Positions 27,196 to 36,531 are shown, numbered from the stretch's first letter. The stretch: DNA of 57,735 nucleotides from Fidelibacterota bacterium (GCA_947472795.1 CANJBL010000015.1:1-57735); one strand, 5' to 3'. Made by a program: numbers and translations. Notes: generated by a model not told the origin, from the sequence alone.

Positions 27196-27921
27196 ATGCC
27201 TGATCCAAAACGCACCGTCATCATTATCCCGGCGCGGGGCGGTTCAAAACGCCTGCCTGGAAAAAACATACGACTCTTGGGCGGCAAACCGCTGATCCAC
27301 CATGCCATCGATGTGGCATTGGCAGCAGCGCCATGGGCACGCGTTGTAGTCTCGACCGACGACGCTCAAATTAAGGCCGTGGCGTTGCAACGCCCGGGCA
27401 TCGTCGTTGACGACCGCCCGCCCGAGCTCGCGGTGGATGCAACAAAAACCGAGGACGTGCTGGGCGAACTGCTGGACCGCCCTACCTATCAGGACTTCGA
27501 CGTCGTCGGAAAACTGCTTCCCACATGCCCATTGCGCACATCCGCCCAGGTTCGCACGGCTTTTGATACTCTCGACAAAAGTATCGATGCTGTCGTCAGC
27601 TTCACGCCGTACGAGTTTCCCGCGCAATTAGCGATCACGTTCGACGATAGCTTGATGATGAAATCCATCTTCGGGACATCGCCCCTCATTAGCGGAAACT
27701 TCCGCACGCAGGATCAGCTGCCGTCTTACCGCCCCAACGGCGGCGTCTATTTCGCCTGGGCGGATTTTTTCCGCAACACGCGCAGCTTCTACGTCGGCAA
27801 AACCAAGGGCATGCTGATGCCGCGCGCCAATTCGGTCGATATCGATTATGGCGAAGACTTCGAATACGCCCAGTACATGATCGATAGCGGGCAGGTAAAG
27901 CCCGAGGGGCCTAGCCCATAA
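27196..27921 (+). CDS. neuA: acylneuraminate (CMP-nonulosonate) cytidylyltransferase
   Basis: The enzyme activates a nonulosonic acid as its CMP-sugar for transfer to a glycan. The 241-residue protein has the CTP-binding signature IIPARGGSKRLPGKNIRLLGGKPL (10-33), VVVSTDDAQIK, ELAVDATKTEDVLGELL and a final SVDIDYGEDFEYAQYM with the conserved IDYxxDF pattern. It follows the dehydratase gene by 17 bases. Whether the sugar is sialic, legionaminic or another acid is not decided by the sequence. Its 3' end overlaps the convergent gene by 11 bases. Confidence 0.93.
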   Translation: MPDPKRTVIIIPARGGSKRLPGKNIRLLGGKPLIHHAIDVALAAAPWARVVVSTDDAQIKAVALQRPGIVVDDRPPELAVDATKTEDVLGELLDRPTYQDFDVVGKLLPTCPLRTSAQVRTAFDTLDKSIDAVVSFTPYEFPAQLAITFDDSLMMKSIFGTSPLISGNFRTQDQLPSYRPNGGVYFAWADFFRNTRSFYVGKTKGMLMPRANSVDIDYGEDFEYAQYMIDSGQVKPEGPSP

Positions 27922-29401
27922 CCTTGGCAAGCGCGCGTCGCGCGACGTCGAGGGATCCCTCAACGCGAGCCTCACGCTGCGGCTGCGGTGGTTTGTTCTC
28001 CAAAACCACGCGCGCAATCTCGTCCGCCGTGAGCGCGTAGCTCATCACACCCTCATCTATTTCCGGCTTATAGATATCGTACCCGTCCTGATCGATGATT
28101 GTGACGGGCAGATCGAATGCCAGCGCTTCGGATGCAACCGTCGAGAACTGGGTCAACAGACGCTTCGTCGAGCGGCAGAGCGCGTAGAGCGGCGCGTTCG
28201 TCGCCATTTCGATCTCGAAATTACTAATCCGGCCAGCCTCTAGGTAGGCCGTGATCTCTGCAATCCGGTAGCGCTGGTGCGGGTGTAGCCGGAGCAACCA
28301 CAACCAGTCCGGTGTGCGGCGCATAGCGCCCGGCAACGCTTCGGGCATCAGGGCTTTGAGCGGCTGAAGTCCCATCAGAACCGTTTTACGGCTTTTCAAG
28401 TCGGCGCAAAATGCCGTCAGCTTGTCCGACAGACCGATGACACCCGGTTCACGCCATAGGCCGATCCAGGGATTTCCCGAGATCTCGCAGAACGGCCGCA
28501 GCCGCATTGCGGGCCACGTCGCTTCTTGGATCCGCTTCTCCGGCATGCCCCAGCAAAAGAAATGGTCGGGCAGCAGTGCGTAGCCCGCTTCGGGCATTCT
28601 GGTCCATTGGCTGTACAGGGCATGGCTGCTGCCCTTCTGGCCATGCTGGATATCGACGGTGGGGATGCCCAGAGTTCGGCACGCCCACATCAACGCCAAC
28701 ATGTCTGCCGAGTAGTAACAGATGACAAACACCACGCGCGGATTGATACGGCGCAGCAATTGACGGAAATAATTCCGCCGCGACCAAAGGCGGGGCAAAT
28801 AGGACGCGAGCTGATCGAACGTGGGCGGGCGTTGCGATACCTGTGCAAAGGCTTCAAACACAGCGCTAGAATTCATAACGCCTTCTGGCATGCCTGCGAG
28901 GTATTGCTCGCTCTGCCAGGGCGGCGTCTGCAAAGCGACCGTCGGCTCGTAGCGCCCGGCTAGATCATCTCCAGATTTATCGTTCAGCTCCACCTTCAGA
29001 TGGCGAATGCCGCTTTCGCGCAGCAAGGCGATATAGGGATCGGTCAGGCGATTGTAATGAAGGCCGTTTACGCGGTCGGTGTGATCCAGTAGGCGCGAAA
29101 TAAATAAAGCATCGCAAGGTGCCTCGCCCGCCAGCGCCGCCTTTTGTCTCGCCAAATCGGCAGTGCGGTCTAAACCGTTATCCTTCATCTGAATTGCAAA
29201 ATCCTTGAAGGCCGTATCCTCAATCTCCGCCAGCGTTGTGGGCTGTTTTCTGTCTTTATCGATGTTGCCGAAGTGACGAATACGCCGCACGATTGGCCAG
29301 ACACAGGTATCGCCAAATGTCATGGCGTTGACGTCGGCCCGCTTCTCCACCTCGATCAGCTCATGCACACCGCTGGCCATGTTCCCTTGTGATGCGCTCA
29401 C
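27911..29401 (-). CDS. GT-B-like protein of surface-glycan synthesis
   Basis: This 496-residue protein is not close to a named enzyme that I recognise. The C-terminal half has patterns of the GT-B/CDP-glycerol-transferase-like fold: PTVDIQHGQKG (donor-proximal histidine), LLRLHPHQRYRI and LLTQFSTVASEALAFDLPVTIID, the latter resembling the donor-binding helix of capsule glycosyltransferases. No signal peptide is seen. The GTG start at 29401 overlaps the upstream stop (GTGA), so it is translated with the preceding transferase. It probably transfers a sugar or polyol phosphate; that remains inference. Confidence 0.75.
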   Translation of the reverse strand: MSASQGNMASGVHELIEVEKRADVNAMTFGDTCVWPIVRRIRHFGNIDKDRKQPTTLAEIEDTAFKDFAIQMKDNGLDRTADLARQKAALAGEAPCDALFISRLLDHTDRVNGLHYNRLTDPYIALLRESGIRHLKVELNDKSGDDLAGRYEPTVALQTPPWQSEQYLAGMPEGVMNSSAVFEAFAQVSQRPPTFDQLASYLPRLWSRRNYFRQLLRRINPRVVFVICYYSADMLALMWACRTLGIPTVDIQHGQKGSSHALYSQWTRMPEAGYALLPDHFFCWGMPEKRIQEATWPAMRLRPFCEISGNPWIGLWREPGVIGLSDKLTAFCADLKSRKTVLMGLQPLKALMPEALPGAMRRTPDWLWLLRLHPHQRYRIAEITAYLEAGRISNFEIEMATNAPLYALCRSTKRLLTQFSTVASEALAFDLPVTIIDQDGYDIYKPEIDEGVMSYALTADEIARVVLENKPPQPQREARVEGSLDVARRALAKVMG

Positions 29402-30603
29402 GGGTTTACCCCATAAAACTGCGTCAAGGCCGCCAGAAATTGAGCGATGCGAGCATCAGGCGAGTATTCCGCTTCAACCTTGGCGCGCGCCGCGGAGGTC
29501 AATGCTTCGCCTTTATGCGGGTCGCGCAATGCCGCAAATCTCTCACCGACGTCCCGATAGTCCGCGCCCAGCGTTATGATGTCTTTGCCATCTTCAAAGA
29601 CGCCATCAATCATGGCGTTGGCCGCACAGAGCACAGCCGCACCGCGCTGCATCGCTGATAAGAGGCGCTCGCTCAGCGAAGTGGCAAAGTTGTTGAGGCA
29701 CATGGCCATGGCTTTGGCTTGCCCGCACAAAGCCAAAGTGTCTGGAAGCGTATTGGCGCTCATCACCACAGTATCGGGATGCAGACTTATATCGGGCTTG
29801 GGCCCTGACCAGATGAGGTGCATGGGTATAGACGCCAGACCCAGAAGCATGCGCCGTCGCCGCTCGTTACGGATGAACTGGTTGGCCGCCACCAGCAAGT
29901 CCAAATAGATGGCCGAGCCATGATCCGGCGCAAGACCCTGCGCCTTCGTCACTTTGGCAGCCGTAACCCAAAAGGGCGTATGATAGTCGGGAAGCGCTTG
30001 ATCAATGATCGCGTCGAGAAGTGGGGCGAGTTCGGGCCTCGCCGTGGCAAATTTTGCGCGCTCGGCCATGGGGTCGGCATAGGAACCCACATACAGCAAA
30101 TCGATGGGCCGCGCGCGCCACGGCACCGGCGCGGCGTGATCTTCGCTGTCGAGGTAGATGTGGGGCGCGAAGTGAATTTGGCTCCTTACGCCGCTCCCTT
30201 GAAAAGGACCAGCAAAATCAACCGCCGAACGCTCGGTAAAGCAGAGGATGCGATTGCCGCGCGGCACGAGCGTGCGCCCACGCAGCCACGGATAAAATGG
30301 GTAATCGCGGATATGCGCGATGGCGGGCTTGTTGAAATATTCAAACACATCAACGGCTTTACCCGCTTGCTCAATGGCGAGATCAAGACCCCAGCTTTGC
30401 TCGCAGTGAACAGCAATAACGTCGGGGCGAGATGTAATCTCGGCAAACCGCGTCATGAAATCCGGCACCGAGAGATCCAACACAACGGCCTCAATCCCCT
30501 GCCGACGATAAGCTGCTGCGTAGGTCGCGATGGACGTGCGGTGTGTCAAATAGGGATCGGCTTTTGGCGCGTGGAGAAACAGGATCGTGGCGCCCCGGAA
30601 CAT
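29398..30603 (-). CDS. glycosyltransferase, CgeB-like
   Basis: From ATG 30603 this is a 401-residue GT-B protein. The N-terminal half starts MFRGATILFLHAPKADPYL; the C-terminal half has the YVGSYADPM, SERLLSAMQRGAAVLCAANAMIDGVFEDGKDIITLG and EYSPDARIAQFLAAL patterns of the Glyco_trans_1_2 (CgeB-like) group, to which the fusion gene at 21409-23269 also belongs. The start is uncertain: in-frame TTG 30645 or GTG 30687 would overlap or abut maf. The acceptor and donor are unknown. It ends in a GTGA overlap with the next gene. Confidence 0.8.
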   Translation of the reverse strand: MFRGATILFLHAPKADPYLTHRTSIATYAAAYRRQGIEAVVLDLSVPDFMTRFAEITSRPDVIAVHCEQSWGLDLAIEQAGKAVDVFEYFNKPAIAHIRDYPFYPWLRGRTLVPRGNRILCFTERSAVDFAGPFQGSGVRSQIHFAPHIYLDSEDHAAPVPWRARPIDLLYVGSYADPMAERAKFATARPELAPLLDAIIDQALPDYHTPFWVTAAKVTKAQGLAPDHGSAIYLDLLVAANQFIRNERRRRMLLGLASIPMHLIWSGPKPDISLHPDTVVMSANTLPDTLALCGQAKAMAMCLNNFATSLSERLLSAMQRGAAVLCAANAMIDGVFEDGKDIITLGADYRDVGERFAALRDPHKGEALTSAARAKVEAEYSPDARIAQFLAALTQFYGVNP

Positions 30604-30670
30604 CGCCCCGTATCGCTCGCCCTGCTGACCATCGTCTATTGCCAAGATCCCTCCGCCTTGTCCCAGGCCT

Positions 30671-31252
30671 TCATGACGACCGGACACCCGCAGCCGTCAA
30701 AAGCCTTTGCGTCACATGGACGCACAATCCGACAATATTGGTATAGGAACCGTTTATGCTCGACACGAACGTCGCTGCGCGACCCTGTATTGCGTAGCCG
30801 CCAGCTTTTCCGCGCCATTCTTCGGACGCAATGTACTCATTCATATCTCGTTCCGTAAGCTGGGCGAACTTCACCATGGTGATAACGGTTCTTTGATGCA
30901 CCGTTCCATCGGGCTTGCGAATTGCGATACCGCCATACACCCGATGACGACGCCCGGAGAGCATGCGCAGGCATGTCCGCGCTTCCGCCTCGGTTTCGGC
31001 TTTGGGCAAGATACGTGTTCCACACGCAACAACCGTATCCGCGGCAAGAATCACTGCCGATGGATGCAGTTTGGCCGCCGCCGCCGCCTTCTCCAGGGCC
31101 AACCGGGCAGCAAGCTGCGACGGCACTTCATTCGCCTTGGGCGTCTCATCCAAATCCACCGGCGCCACAACATCGGGAACCAAGCCAATCTGCTGCAAAA
31201 GCGCCAACCGGCGCGGAGATGCTGAAGCAAGAACGAAAAAGGTTTTGGTCAC
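30671..31252 (-). CDS. maf: Maf-family nucleotide pyrophosphatase
   Basis: Maf proteins hydrolyse dTTP, UTP or modified pyrimidine nucleotides and are linked to housecleaning and septum control. The 193-residue protein has the ASASPRRLALLQQIG loop (9-23), the catalytic D72 in ILAADTVVACG, LPKAETEAEARTCLRMLSGRRHRVYGG and the late GYAIQGRA motif. It lies 12 bases after the LMW phosphatase gene. In many Alphaproteobacteria infA lies at this spot and a ribonuclease gene follows; here glycan genes follow. Confidence 0.94.
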   Translation of the reverse strand: MTKTFFVLASASPRRLALLQQIGLVPDVVAPVDLDETPKANEVPSQLAARLALEKAAAAAKLHPSAVILAADTVVACGTRILPKAETEAEARTCLRMLSGRRHRVYGGIAIRKPDGTVHQRTVITMVKFAQLTERDMNEYIASEEWRGKAGGYAIQGRAATFVSSINGSYTNIVGLCVHVTQRLLTAAGVRSS

Positions 31253-31264
31253 GGGCGGCCTGGC

Positions 31265-31696
31265 CTAGTAATCGCGCGGAAAGAGGTCGAGAATCTTCTG
31301 CTGCAGCTGATCGCGCGTAAGACGATAAGCGGCGAGGCGCGCCTCGCGGGCGCCCTCGGCGAGCGAGGGATCGGTGATATTCCACAGGCGCACATCGCAA
31401 TGAACATAGCGGGCATGTTCGACGGCCGCGCCCTGCCCTTCGGGAGAAAGCGCAATGACCATATCGAAGGAATCGTCCGTCAGATTGTCAAAGGTCTTAG
31501 GCTTATGACGCGACATATCGATCCCGATTTCCCCCATCACTTCCGCCATCAGCGGGTCGAGCGCTCCCTGACGCAGGCCGGCGGAGTCTACAAAGACTTG
31601 GCCGCCATGGAAACGCTTCATGATCCCCTCGGCCATGGGCGAGCGGATTTCGTTCATAGTGCAACAGAAGAGCACGGAGGATGGCAAGACGAGCAT
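31265..31696 (-). CDS. low-molecular-weight phosphatase (LMW-PTP/ArsC type)
   Basis: This 143-residue protein has the phosphatase loop C12-x5-R18 (CTMNEIRSPMAEG), the family's MKRF-like helix, VDSAGLRQG and the acid-site DMSRHKPKT plus a later VRLWNITDPS stretch. Such proteins dephosphorylate tyrosine or reduce arsenate. The gene stands in a conserved alphaproteobacterial run with UPF0262 and maf, which argues for a housekeeping role. The ATG at 31696 lies seven bases after the UPF0262 stop; a longer frame starting at 31774 lies inside the upstream gene. Confidence 0.88.
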   Translation of the reverse strand: MLVLPSSVLFCCTMNEIRSPMAEGIMKRFHGGQVFVDSAGLRQGALDPLMAEVMGEIGIDMSRHKPKTFDNLTDDSFDMVIALSPEGQGAAVEHARYVHCDVRLWNITDPSLAEGAREARLAAYRLTRDQLQQKILDLFPRDY

Positions 31697-31703
31697 GACA
31701 GCG

Positions 31704-32246
31704 TCACCCGCGCATGTGAAGAATACACAGCAACGTAAAAAGCCGCCGTGAGGTGTTCTGATCGAGCTGGACACGTTCTGCCAGTCGCTCCTTGAGCATC
31801 AGCGCACCTTCGTTGTGCAACCCGCGCCGCCCCATGTCGATGGCTTCGATCTGCGACGGAGACGATGATTTGATGGCATCAAAGTAGCTCTCGCAAACCA
31901 GGAAATAGTCCTTGATGATCATGCGGAAGGGCCGCACCGTCAGAACAATCTGCGCACAGGGCGCATCTCGCGTATCGCAGACATCGAAGATCAGCCGGTC
32001 CTCGACAAGGGACAAGCTGAGGTGGAACGGCCCCTTTTGACCACCACTCTCCCCCTTCAACTCAAAAACATTTTCCTCCAACAAATCGAAAAGCGCGACT
32101 TCGCGTTCGTGCTCCACCTCGGGGCGCCGGCGCAGGAAGGATTTCTCGTCCAATTGGATTTTGACGATGGAACGAGGGCGCCCGTCGCCCGCCGCGGCGT
32201 CGCTTTCGCCCTGCCCGGGCTCTGGCTTGCCCGGGTCAATCATCAT
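31704..32246 (-). CDS. UPF0262 family protein
   Basis: This 180-residue protein has the UPF0262 core: EVEHEREVALFDLLEEN, PFHLSLSLVEDRLIFDV, FRMIIKDYFLVCESYFDAI and IDMGRRGLHNEGALMLKERL. The family is restricted mostly to Alphaproteobacteria and has no known function. It overlaps the hisD stop by four bases (ATGATGA) and sits in the usual hisD-UPF0262-phosphatase order. Confidence 0.92.
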   Translation of the reverse strand: MMIDPGKPEPGQGESDAAAGDGRPRSIVKIQLDEKSFLRRRPEVEHEREVALFDLLEENVFELKGESGGQKGPFHLSLSLVEDRLIFDVCDTRDAPCAQIVLTVRPFRMIIKDYFLVCESYFDAIKSSSPSQIEAIDMGRRGLHNEGALMLKERLAERVQLDQNTSRRLFTLLCILHMRG

Positions 32247-33544
32247 GAATTTGGGGACTTCATCCGCAGCGCCACCGATTGGGCATGAGCATCAAGCACT
32301 TCAGCCTGGGCCATGGCGACCGCACCCGGTCCGATGGCGGCGAGGCCCGCTCCCGTACAATCGATGAGCGACGTGCGCTTGAGAAAATCCATGACACCCA
32401 GCCCCGAGGAGAACCGCGCCGCGCCTGATGTCGGCAAGACGTGGCTGGGCCCGGCATTGTAGTCGCCCAGCGCTTCCGGGGTGTGGCGTCCCAGAAAAAT
32501 CGCGCCCGCATGGCGGATGCGGGGCAGCAACGTCTGCGGGTCAGCAACGGCAAGCTCCAAGTGCTCGGGTGCGATCTGGTTGATCAAGTCCGGGGCATCG
32601 AGCAACGACCGCACCACGATGACAGCCCCGTGGTCGCGCCAACTCTGCGCCGCCGTCTCGCGACGCGGCAGAGTCTTCAGCAATACCTCTACCGCTTCTA
32701 TAACGCGGCCGGCGAAACCATCATCATCGGTGATCAGGATCGACTGCGAAGATGCATCATGTTCTGCCTGGGCCATGAGGTCGGCAGCAATCCACGCTGG
32801 ATCGCTCAAAGCGTCCGACACCACAGTGACTTCCGAAGGGCCAGCCACCATGTCGATACCCACGGTCCCAAACACCTGCTTCTTGGCCGAAGCTACATAG
32901 GCATTTCCGGGACCGACGATTTTGTCCACCGCCCTCACCGACTTCGTACCGTAAGCCAACATGGCAATCGCCTGAGCCCCGCCCACGCGATAGACCTCAT
33001 CGACGCCCGCGACAGCGCAGGCGGCCAGCGTTAACGGATTGGTCTTGCCGTCGGGCGTTGGCATCGTAACCACAAGCCGCTCCACGCCCGCCACTTTCGC
33101 CGGAACGGCATTCATCAATACCGAGGAGAAGAGGGCTGCTGTACCGCCCGGCACATAAAGGCCGGCTGAAGATACGGCCGTCCAGCGCCATCCCAAGCCG
33201 ATACCCGCCTTATCCCTATAGAATTCATCTTTCGGCAGTTGGCGCACATGGTAATCGCGGATGCGTTCGGCAGCTTCGTTGAGCGCCTTTAATGTTGTCG
33301 CATCGCATTGCGAAGCGGCACCTGCAATCTCGGCCTTGGTGAAGGCAAAGGTTTCTGGCGTCAGCGAAAACCGGTCAAATTTGCGCGTACTGTCGATCAC
33401 CGCAGCATCACCGCGCGCCTTCACGTCGGCCAATACCGATGCAACCACATCATCAACATTGGCCTTCGTCTCGCGGCCTTTGGCAACGAGGGCGGCGAAA
33501 GCAGCCTGAAAATTTGCGTCTCGGGCGGAAAGCTTCAACGCCAT
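32243..33544 (-). CDS. hisD: histidinol dehydrogenase
   Basis: HisD catalyses the last two steps of histidine synthesis, from histidinol to histidine, using two NAD and zinc. The 433-residue protein has GLYVPGGTAALFSSVLMNAVPAKVAGV, FGTVGIDMVAGPSEVTVV, the zinc/catalytic QAEHD in MAQAEHDASSQS and the PEHLEL motif. The ATG at 33544 has GAGGGG nine bases upstream, better placed than the ATG at 33553 that overlaps the hisG stop; a much longer frame upstream runs through hisG and is not real. Confidence 0.95.
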   Translation of the reverse strand: MALKLSARDANFQAAFAALVAKGRETKANVDDVVASVLADVKARGDAAVIDSTRKFDRFSLTPETFAFTKAEIAGAASQCDATTLKALNEAAERIRDYHVRQLPKDEFYRDKAGIGLGWRWTAVSSAGLYVPGGTAALFSSVLMNAVPAKVAGVERLVVTMPTPDGKTNPLTLAACAVAGVDEVYRVGGAQAIAMLAYGTKSVRAVDKIVGPGNAYVASAKKQVFGTVGIDMVAGPSEVTVVSDALSDPAWIAADLMAQAEHDASSQSILITDDDGFAGRVIEAVEVLLKTLPRRETAAQSWRDHGAVIVVRSLLDAPDLINQIAPEHLELAVADPQTLLPRIRHAGAIFLGRHTPEALGDYNAGPSHVLPTSGAARFSSGLGVMDFLKRTSLIDCTGAGLAAIGPGAVAMAQAEVLDAHAQSVALRMKSPNS

Positions 33545-33549
33545 GGCCG

Positions 33550-34206
33550 TCATCCCCTCACGGCCGCGCGGAACTTCTCGATCCACGCGCTGATCTCCTG
33601 CGAGCGGACCTTCAATGCCGTGCGGTTGACGATGAGGCGCGAGGTAACGTGCGCAAGTGTATCCACTTCCACCAGACCATTGGCTTTGAGCGTGCTGCCC
33701 GTGGAAACAAGATCGACGATGCGCGGACACAGCCCCAATACAGGCGCCAGTTCCATGGCGCCGTTCAGCTTCACGCATTCCGCTTGAATGCCGCGGTCGG
33801 CGAACCACTTGCTGGTGATATGCGGATACTTGGTGGCAATGCGCACGTGGCTCAGGCGATCAAGTGCCAAGCTCTCATCCAAGTCTTTTGGCTGCGCGAT
33901 GGACAGCCGGCATTTCCCGATGCCAAGATCCAGGGGCGCGTAAATTTCGGAGTAATCGAATTCCATCAGCACGTCATTGCCGGCAATGCCGAGCTGCGCG
34001 CCGCCGAAAGCGACGAATGTCGCCACATCGAAAGAGCGCACGCGAATGAGACTGATGTTGGGTTGGTTCGTGGCGAACATGAGCTTGCGCGAGCTGTCGT
34101 CGCTGAAGGCAGCTTCCGGCTCGATCCCCGCCGCGCGAATGATCGGCAGGGCCTCTTCAAGAATCCGGCCCTTTGGGAGGGCAATGACGAGAGGGTCTTG
34201 GCTCAT
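33550..34206 (-). CDS. hisG: ATP phosphoribosyltransferase, short form
   Basis: HisG condenses ATP with PRPP in the first step of histidine synthesis. From ATG 34206 ([14 protein letters not shown]) it has 218 residues: a short-form HisG with the [13 protein letters not shown] start, [21 protein letters not shown] and the PRPP loop [16 protein letters not shown]. It lacks the C-terminal regulatory ACT domain. Short-form enzymes in the family work with a separate HisZ, for which no gene is in the window. It is followed by hisD with a small overlap. Confidence 0.94.
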   Translation of the reverse strand: MSQDPLVIALPKGRILEEALPIIRAAGIEPEAAFSDDSSRKLMFATNQPNISLIRVRSFDVATFVAFGGAQLGIAGNDVLMEFDYSEIYAPLDLGIGKCRLSIAQPKDLDESLALDRLSHVRIATKYPHITSKWFADRGIQAECVKLNGAMELAPVLGLCPRIVDLVSTGSTLKANGLVEVDTLAHVTSRLIVNRTALKVRSQEISAWIEKFRAAVRG

Positions 34207-34227
34207 GGAAGGCTCAACGAAAAAATG

Positions 34228-34257
34228 ACCGGATATGAAATCACCGGCCATGAAATC
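34228..34257. repeat. 15-bp tandem repeat upstream of hisG
   Basis: ACCGGATATGAAATC (34228-34242) is followed directly by ACCGGCCATGAAATC (34243-34257), with two mismatches. The pair lies 22-51 bases upstream of the hisG start on its coding strand, so it may be a regulatory site or a chance duplication. Confidence 0.6.
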
Positions 34258-34372
34258 AATGGGTGGCGCGGCGTTGTACACGTTTTTATGCGCCGCCACC
34301 ATCCTTTGCGCCGCGATAAAGCCGACCGACTACACCATTATCTCATTGATATTATTAACGTATTCAGAAGGC

Positions 34373-35671
34373 TCAGCCGCCGCCGATGCGTTCGATCCGC
34401 GCACCGCAAGCGCCCAGCTTTTCCTCTAGGCGCTCATAACCGCGGTCCAAGTGATAGATGCGGTTCACCAGGGTTTCGCCCTCGGCGGCCAAGCCTGCCA
34501 GGATCAACGACGAGGAAGCGCGCAAGTCCGTGGCCATGACCGGTGCGCCCGAAAGCGCCTTACGTCCCCGGATAATGGCCGAGGCGCCGTGCACGTTTAC
34601 ATCAGCGCCAAAGCGCGTCAGCTCCGGTACGTGCATGAAACGGTTCTCAAAGATGGTTTCGGTGATCATGGAGGCGCCGTTGGCTGTGGCCATGAGCGCC
34701 ATCCATTGAGCCTGCATGTCCGTCGGAAAGCCGGGGAACGGTTCAGTCATCACGTCCACGCCCACCAGTCCATTCTCGGCCGCCACACGCACGCCACCTT
34801 CTACAGGTTCCACCGTCACGCCCGCCTGGCGCATGGCGCTGAACACGGATTCCAGCAGGTCGAAGCGCGTGCCTTTCAGTACAACGTCTCCGCGCGTGAT
34901 GGCGCCGGCGATGGCATAGGTGCCCGTCTCGATGCGGTCGGGGATAACGGCCACGCGCGCGCCATGCAGTAACGGGACGCCGGTGATCTTCAAGGTGCCC
35001 GAGCCAATACCGCTGATCTTCGCCCCCATGGCATTGAGGCATTCCGCAAGGTTACCGATCTCCGGCTCGCGCGCTGCGTTCTCCAGAACCGTGTCACCCT
35101 TCGCGAGCGAGGCCGCCATGAGCAGATTCTCGGTGCCGCCCACGGTGACTTTCGGGAAAACCACATTGGCGCCCTTGAGTCCGCCCGGCGCGGTGGCATG
35201 GATATAGCCGCCCTTCACGTCAATTTTGGCGCCGAGAGCCTCGAGCGCCTTCAGGTGAAGATCGACAGGACGCGTACCGATAGCGCAACCGCCCGGCAGC
35301 GAGACCTTGGCCTCGCCCATGCGCGCAAGCAGAGGGCCCAGTACAAGGACCGATGCCCGCATGCGCCGCACCAGGTCATAAGGCGCGGTGATGCTGGTGA
35401 TGCGCTCCGACGTCATCGTCATGGAACGCCCCGTCGCACCCGCCTCCCCGCCGGCGCCCGGCGCCAAGGCTGACTGGTCGATGCGGGCACCATGCTGGCG
35501 CAAAAGATTACTCATGGTGGAGATGTCCACCAGTTCCGGCATGTTGATGAGCGTCAGCGGCTTATCGGTCAGCAGCGTGCAGGCCATCAACGGCAGAGCC
35601 GCATTCTTCGCGCCACCGATGACGATTTCGCCGGTGAGCGGAACGCCGCCCAAAATCCTGATGGCATCCAC
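34373..35671 (-). CDS. murA: UDP-N-acetylglucosamine 1-carboxyvinyltransferase
   Basis: MurA adds enolpyruvate to UDP-GlcNAc, the first committed step of peptidoglycan synthesis and the target of fosfomycin. The 432-residue protein has the [10 protein letters not shown] start (19-28), the catalytic C129 in [16 protein letters not shown], and the C-terminal [14 protein letters not shown] motif. The catalytic cysteine is present, so the enzyme should be fosfomycin-sensitive. Residues about 70-85 carry a Gly/Ala-rich insertion, which is usual in this class. It is the second gene after dcd and precedes hisG by 166 bases. Confidence 0.96.
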   Translation of the reverse strand: MDAIRILGGVPLTGEIVIGGAKNAALPLMACTLLTDKPLTLINMPELVDISTMSNLLRQHGARIDQSALAPGAGGEAGATGRSMTMTSERITSITAPYDLVRRMRASVLVLGPLLARMGEAKVSLPGGCAIGTRPVDLHLKALEALGAKIDVKGGYIHATAPGGLKGANVVFPKVTVGGTENLLMAASLAKGDTVLENAAREPEIGNLAECLNAMGAKISGIGSGTLKITGVPLLHGARVAVIPDRIETGTYAIAGAITRGDVVLKGTRFDLLESVFSAMRQAGVTVEPVEGGVRVAAENGLVGVDVMTEPFPGFPTDMQAQWMALMATANGASMITETIFENRFMHVPELTRFGADVNVHGASAIIRGRKALSGAPVMATDLRASSSLILAGLAAEGETLVNRIYHLDRGYERLEEKLGACGARIERIGGG

Positions 35672-35691
35672 GTTGAACGATCCTTTGTATT

Positions 35692-36246
35692 TTAAAGCCG
35701 GGGCAGGGTCACGCCGAGCTGGCCCTGATATTTGCCCTTACGATCGGCGTAGGACGTCTCGCAGATGCTGTCGGCCTTGAGGAAGACGAACTGCGCCGCG
35801 CCTTCATTGGCATAGATGCGGGCGGGCATGGGCGTGGTGTTGGAGAACTCCAGCGTCACATGGCCTTCCCACTCGGGCTCCAGCGGCGTGACGTTGACGA
35901 TGATGCCGCAGCGCGCATAGGTCGATTTACCAAGGCAGATCACGAGCACGTCGCGCGGAATCTTGAAGCGTTCAACGGTGCGCGCGAGCGCGAAGCTGTT
36001 GGGCGGGATGACGCAAATGTCGGTTTTGCGGTCAACAAAACCGGCATCGGAGAAGTTTTTTGGATCAACGACGGCGGAGTCCACATTCGTGAAAATCTTG
36101 AACTCGTCGGAGACCCGGGCATCGTACCCATAGGACGAGACGCCGTAAGAGATCACACCGTCGCGCCGCTGGGCTTCGGTGAACGGCGCAATCATGCCGT
36201 GCTCAACCGCCATCTTACGGATCCAAGTATCGGGCATCACGGACAT
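35692..36246 (-). CDS. dcd: dCTP deaminase
   Basis: Dcd converts dCTP to dUTP in thymidylate supply. The 184-residue protein has the GKSTYARCG loop (S108, R112), the catalytic E133 in [14 protein letters not shown], and [11 protein letters not shown]. These residues correspond to the trimeric enzyme's active site. From the ATG at 36246 the start is [13 protein letters not shown]; the ATG at 36237 is also possible. It starts the murA-hisG-hisD-maf run, with 20 bases to murA. Confidence 0.94.
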   Translation of the reverse strand: MSVMPDTWIRKMAVEHGMIAPFTEAQRRDGVISYGVSSYGYDARVSDEFKIFTNVDSAVVDPKNFSDAGFVDRKTDICVIPPNSFALARTVERFKIPRDVLVICLGKSTYARCGIIVNVTPLEPEWEGHVTLEFSNTTPMPARIYANEGAAQFVFLKADSICETSYADRKGKYQGQLGVTLPRL

Positions 36247-36342
36247 GGCGTGCGGTCGTCCCCTTCTCCATCGCACGGGAACGGCGATGGGTGAAAAATC
36301 GTCTGGTTCTTTTAGCGCAGGCCGGCGGGCTTTAGCTATCCT

Positions 36343-36531
36343 TTAGCTATCTGCTTTGTCGCCGTCCGGCTTGGCTGCTGCGCCATCGGATGTTTCCGCA
36401 CCTCGCGCCCGCCGCTGGGCCTTCCGGCGCTGAAGATTTTCACGCAACGCATCCGACAGCCGCGCTTGAGCCTCCGCCGAGGATAGTTTCGGGCCATGGC
36501 GTTTTGGTGGTGGTGGGTTGGAGGTTATCAT
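36343..36531 (-). CDS. small conserved hypothetical protein
   Basis: This 62-residue basic protein (SSAEAQARLSDALRENLQRRKAQRRARG) resembles small alphaproteobacterial proteins with an ARLSDALRxNLxRRKAQ helix that lie near murA and dcd. It has no signal peptide and is probably a single helix. It is on the dcd strand, upstream of it by about 96 bases. No function is known. Such a short frame could be chance, but the helix pattern and codon use support it. Confidence 0.6.
   Translation of the reverse strand: MITSNPPPPKRHGPKLSSAEAQARLSDALRENLQRRKAQRRARGAETSDGAAAKPDGDKADS

Noticed and set aside
29818..30858. 346-residue open frame on the plus strand
   Set aside because: It spans antisense to two real genes (glycosyltransferase and maf) and crosses their boundary without any domain.
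33439..34539. 366-residue open frame on the plus strand
   Set aside because: It runs antisense through hisD, hisG and murA, all clearly real, so it is a shadow.
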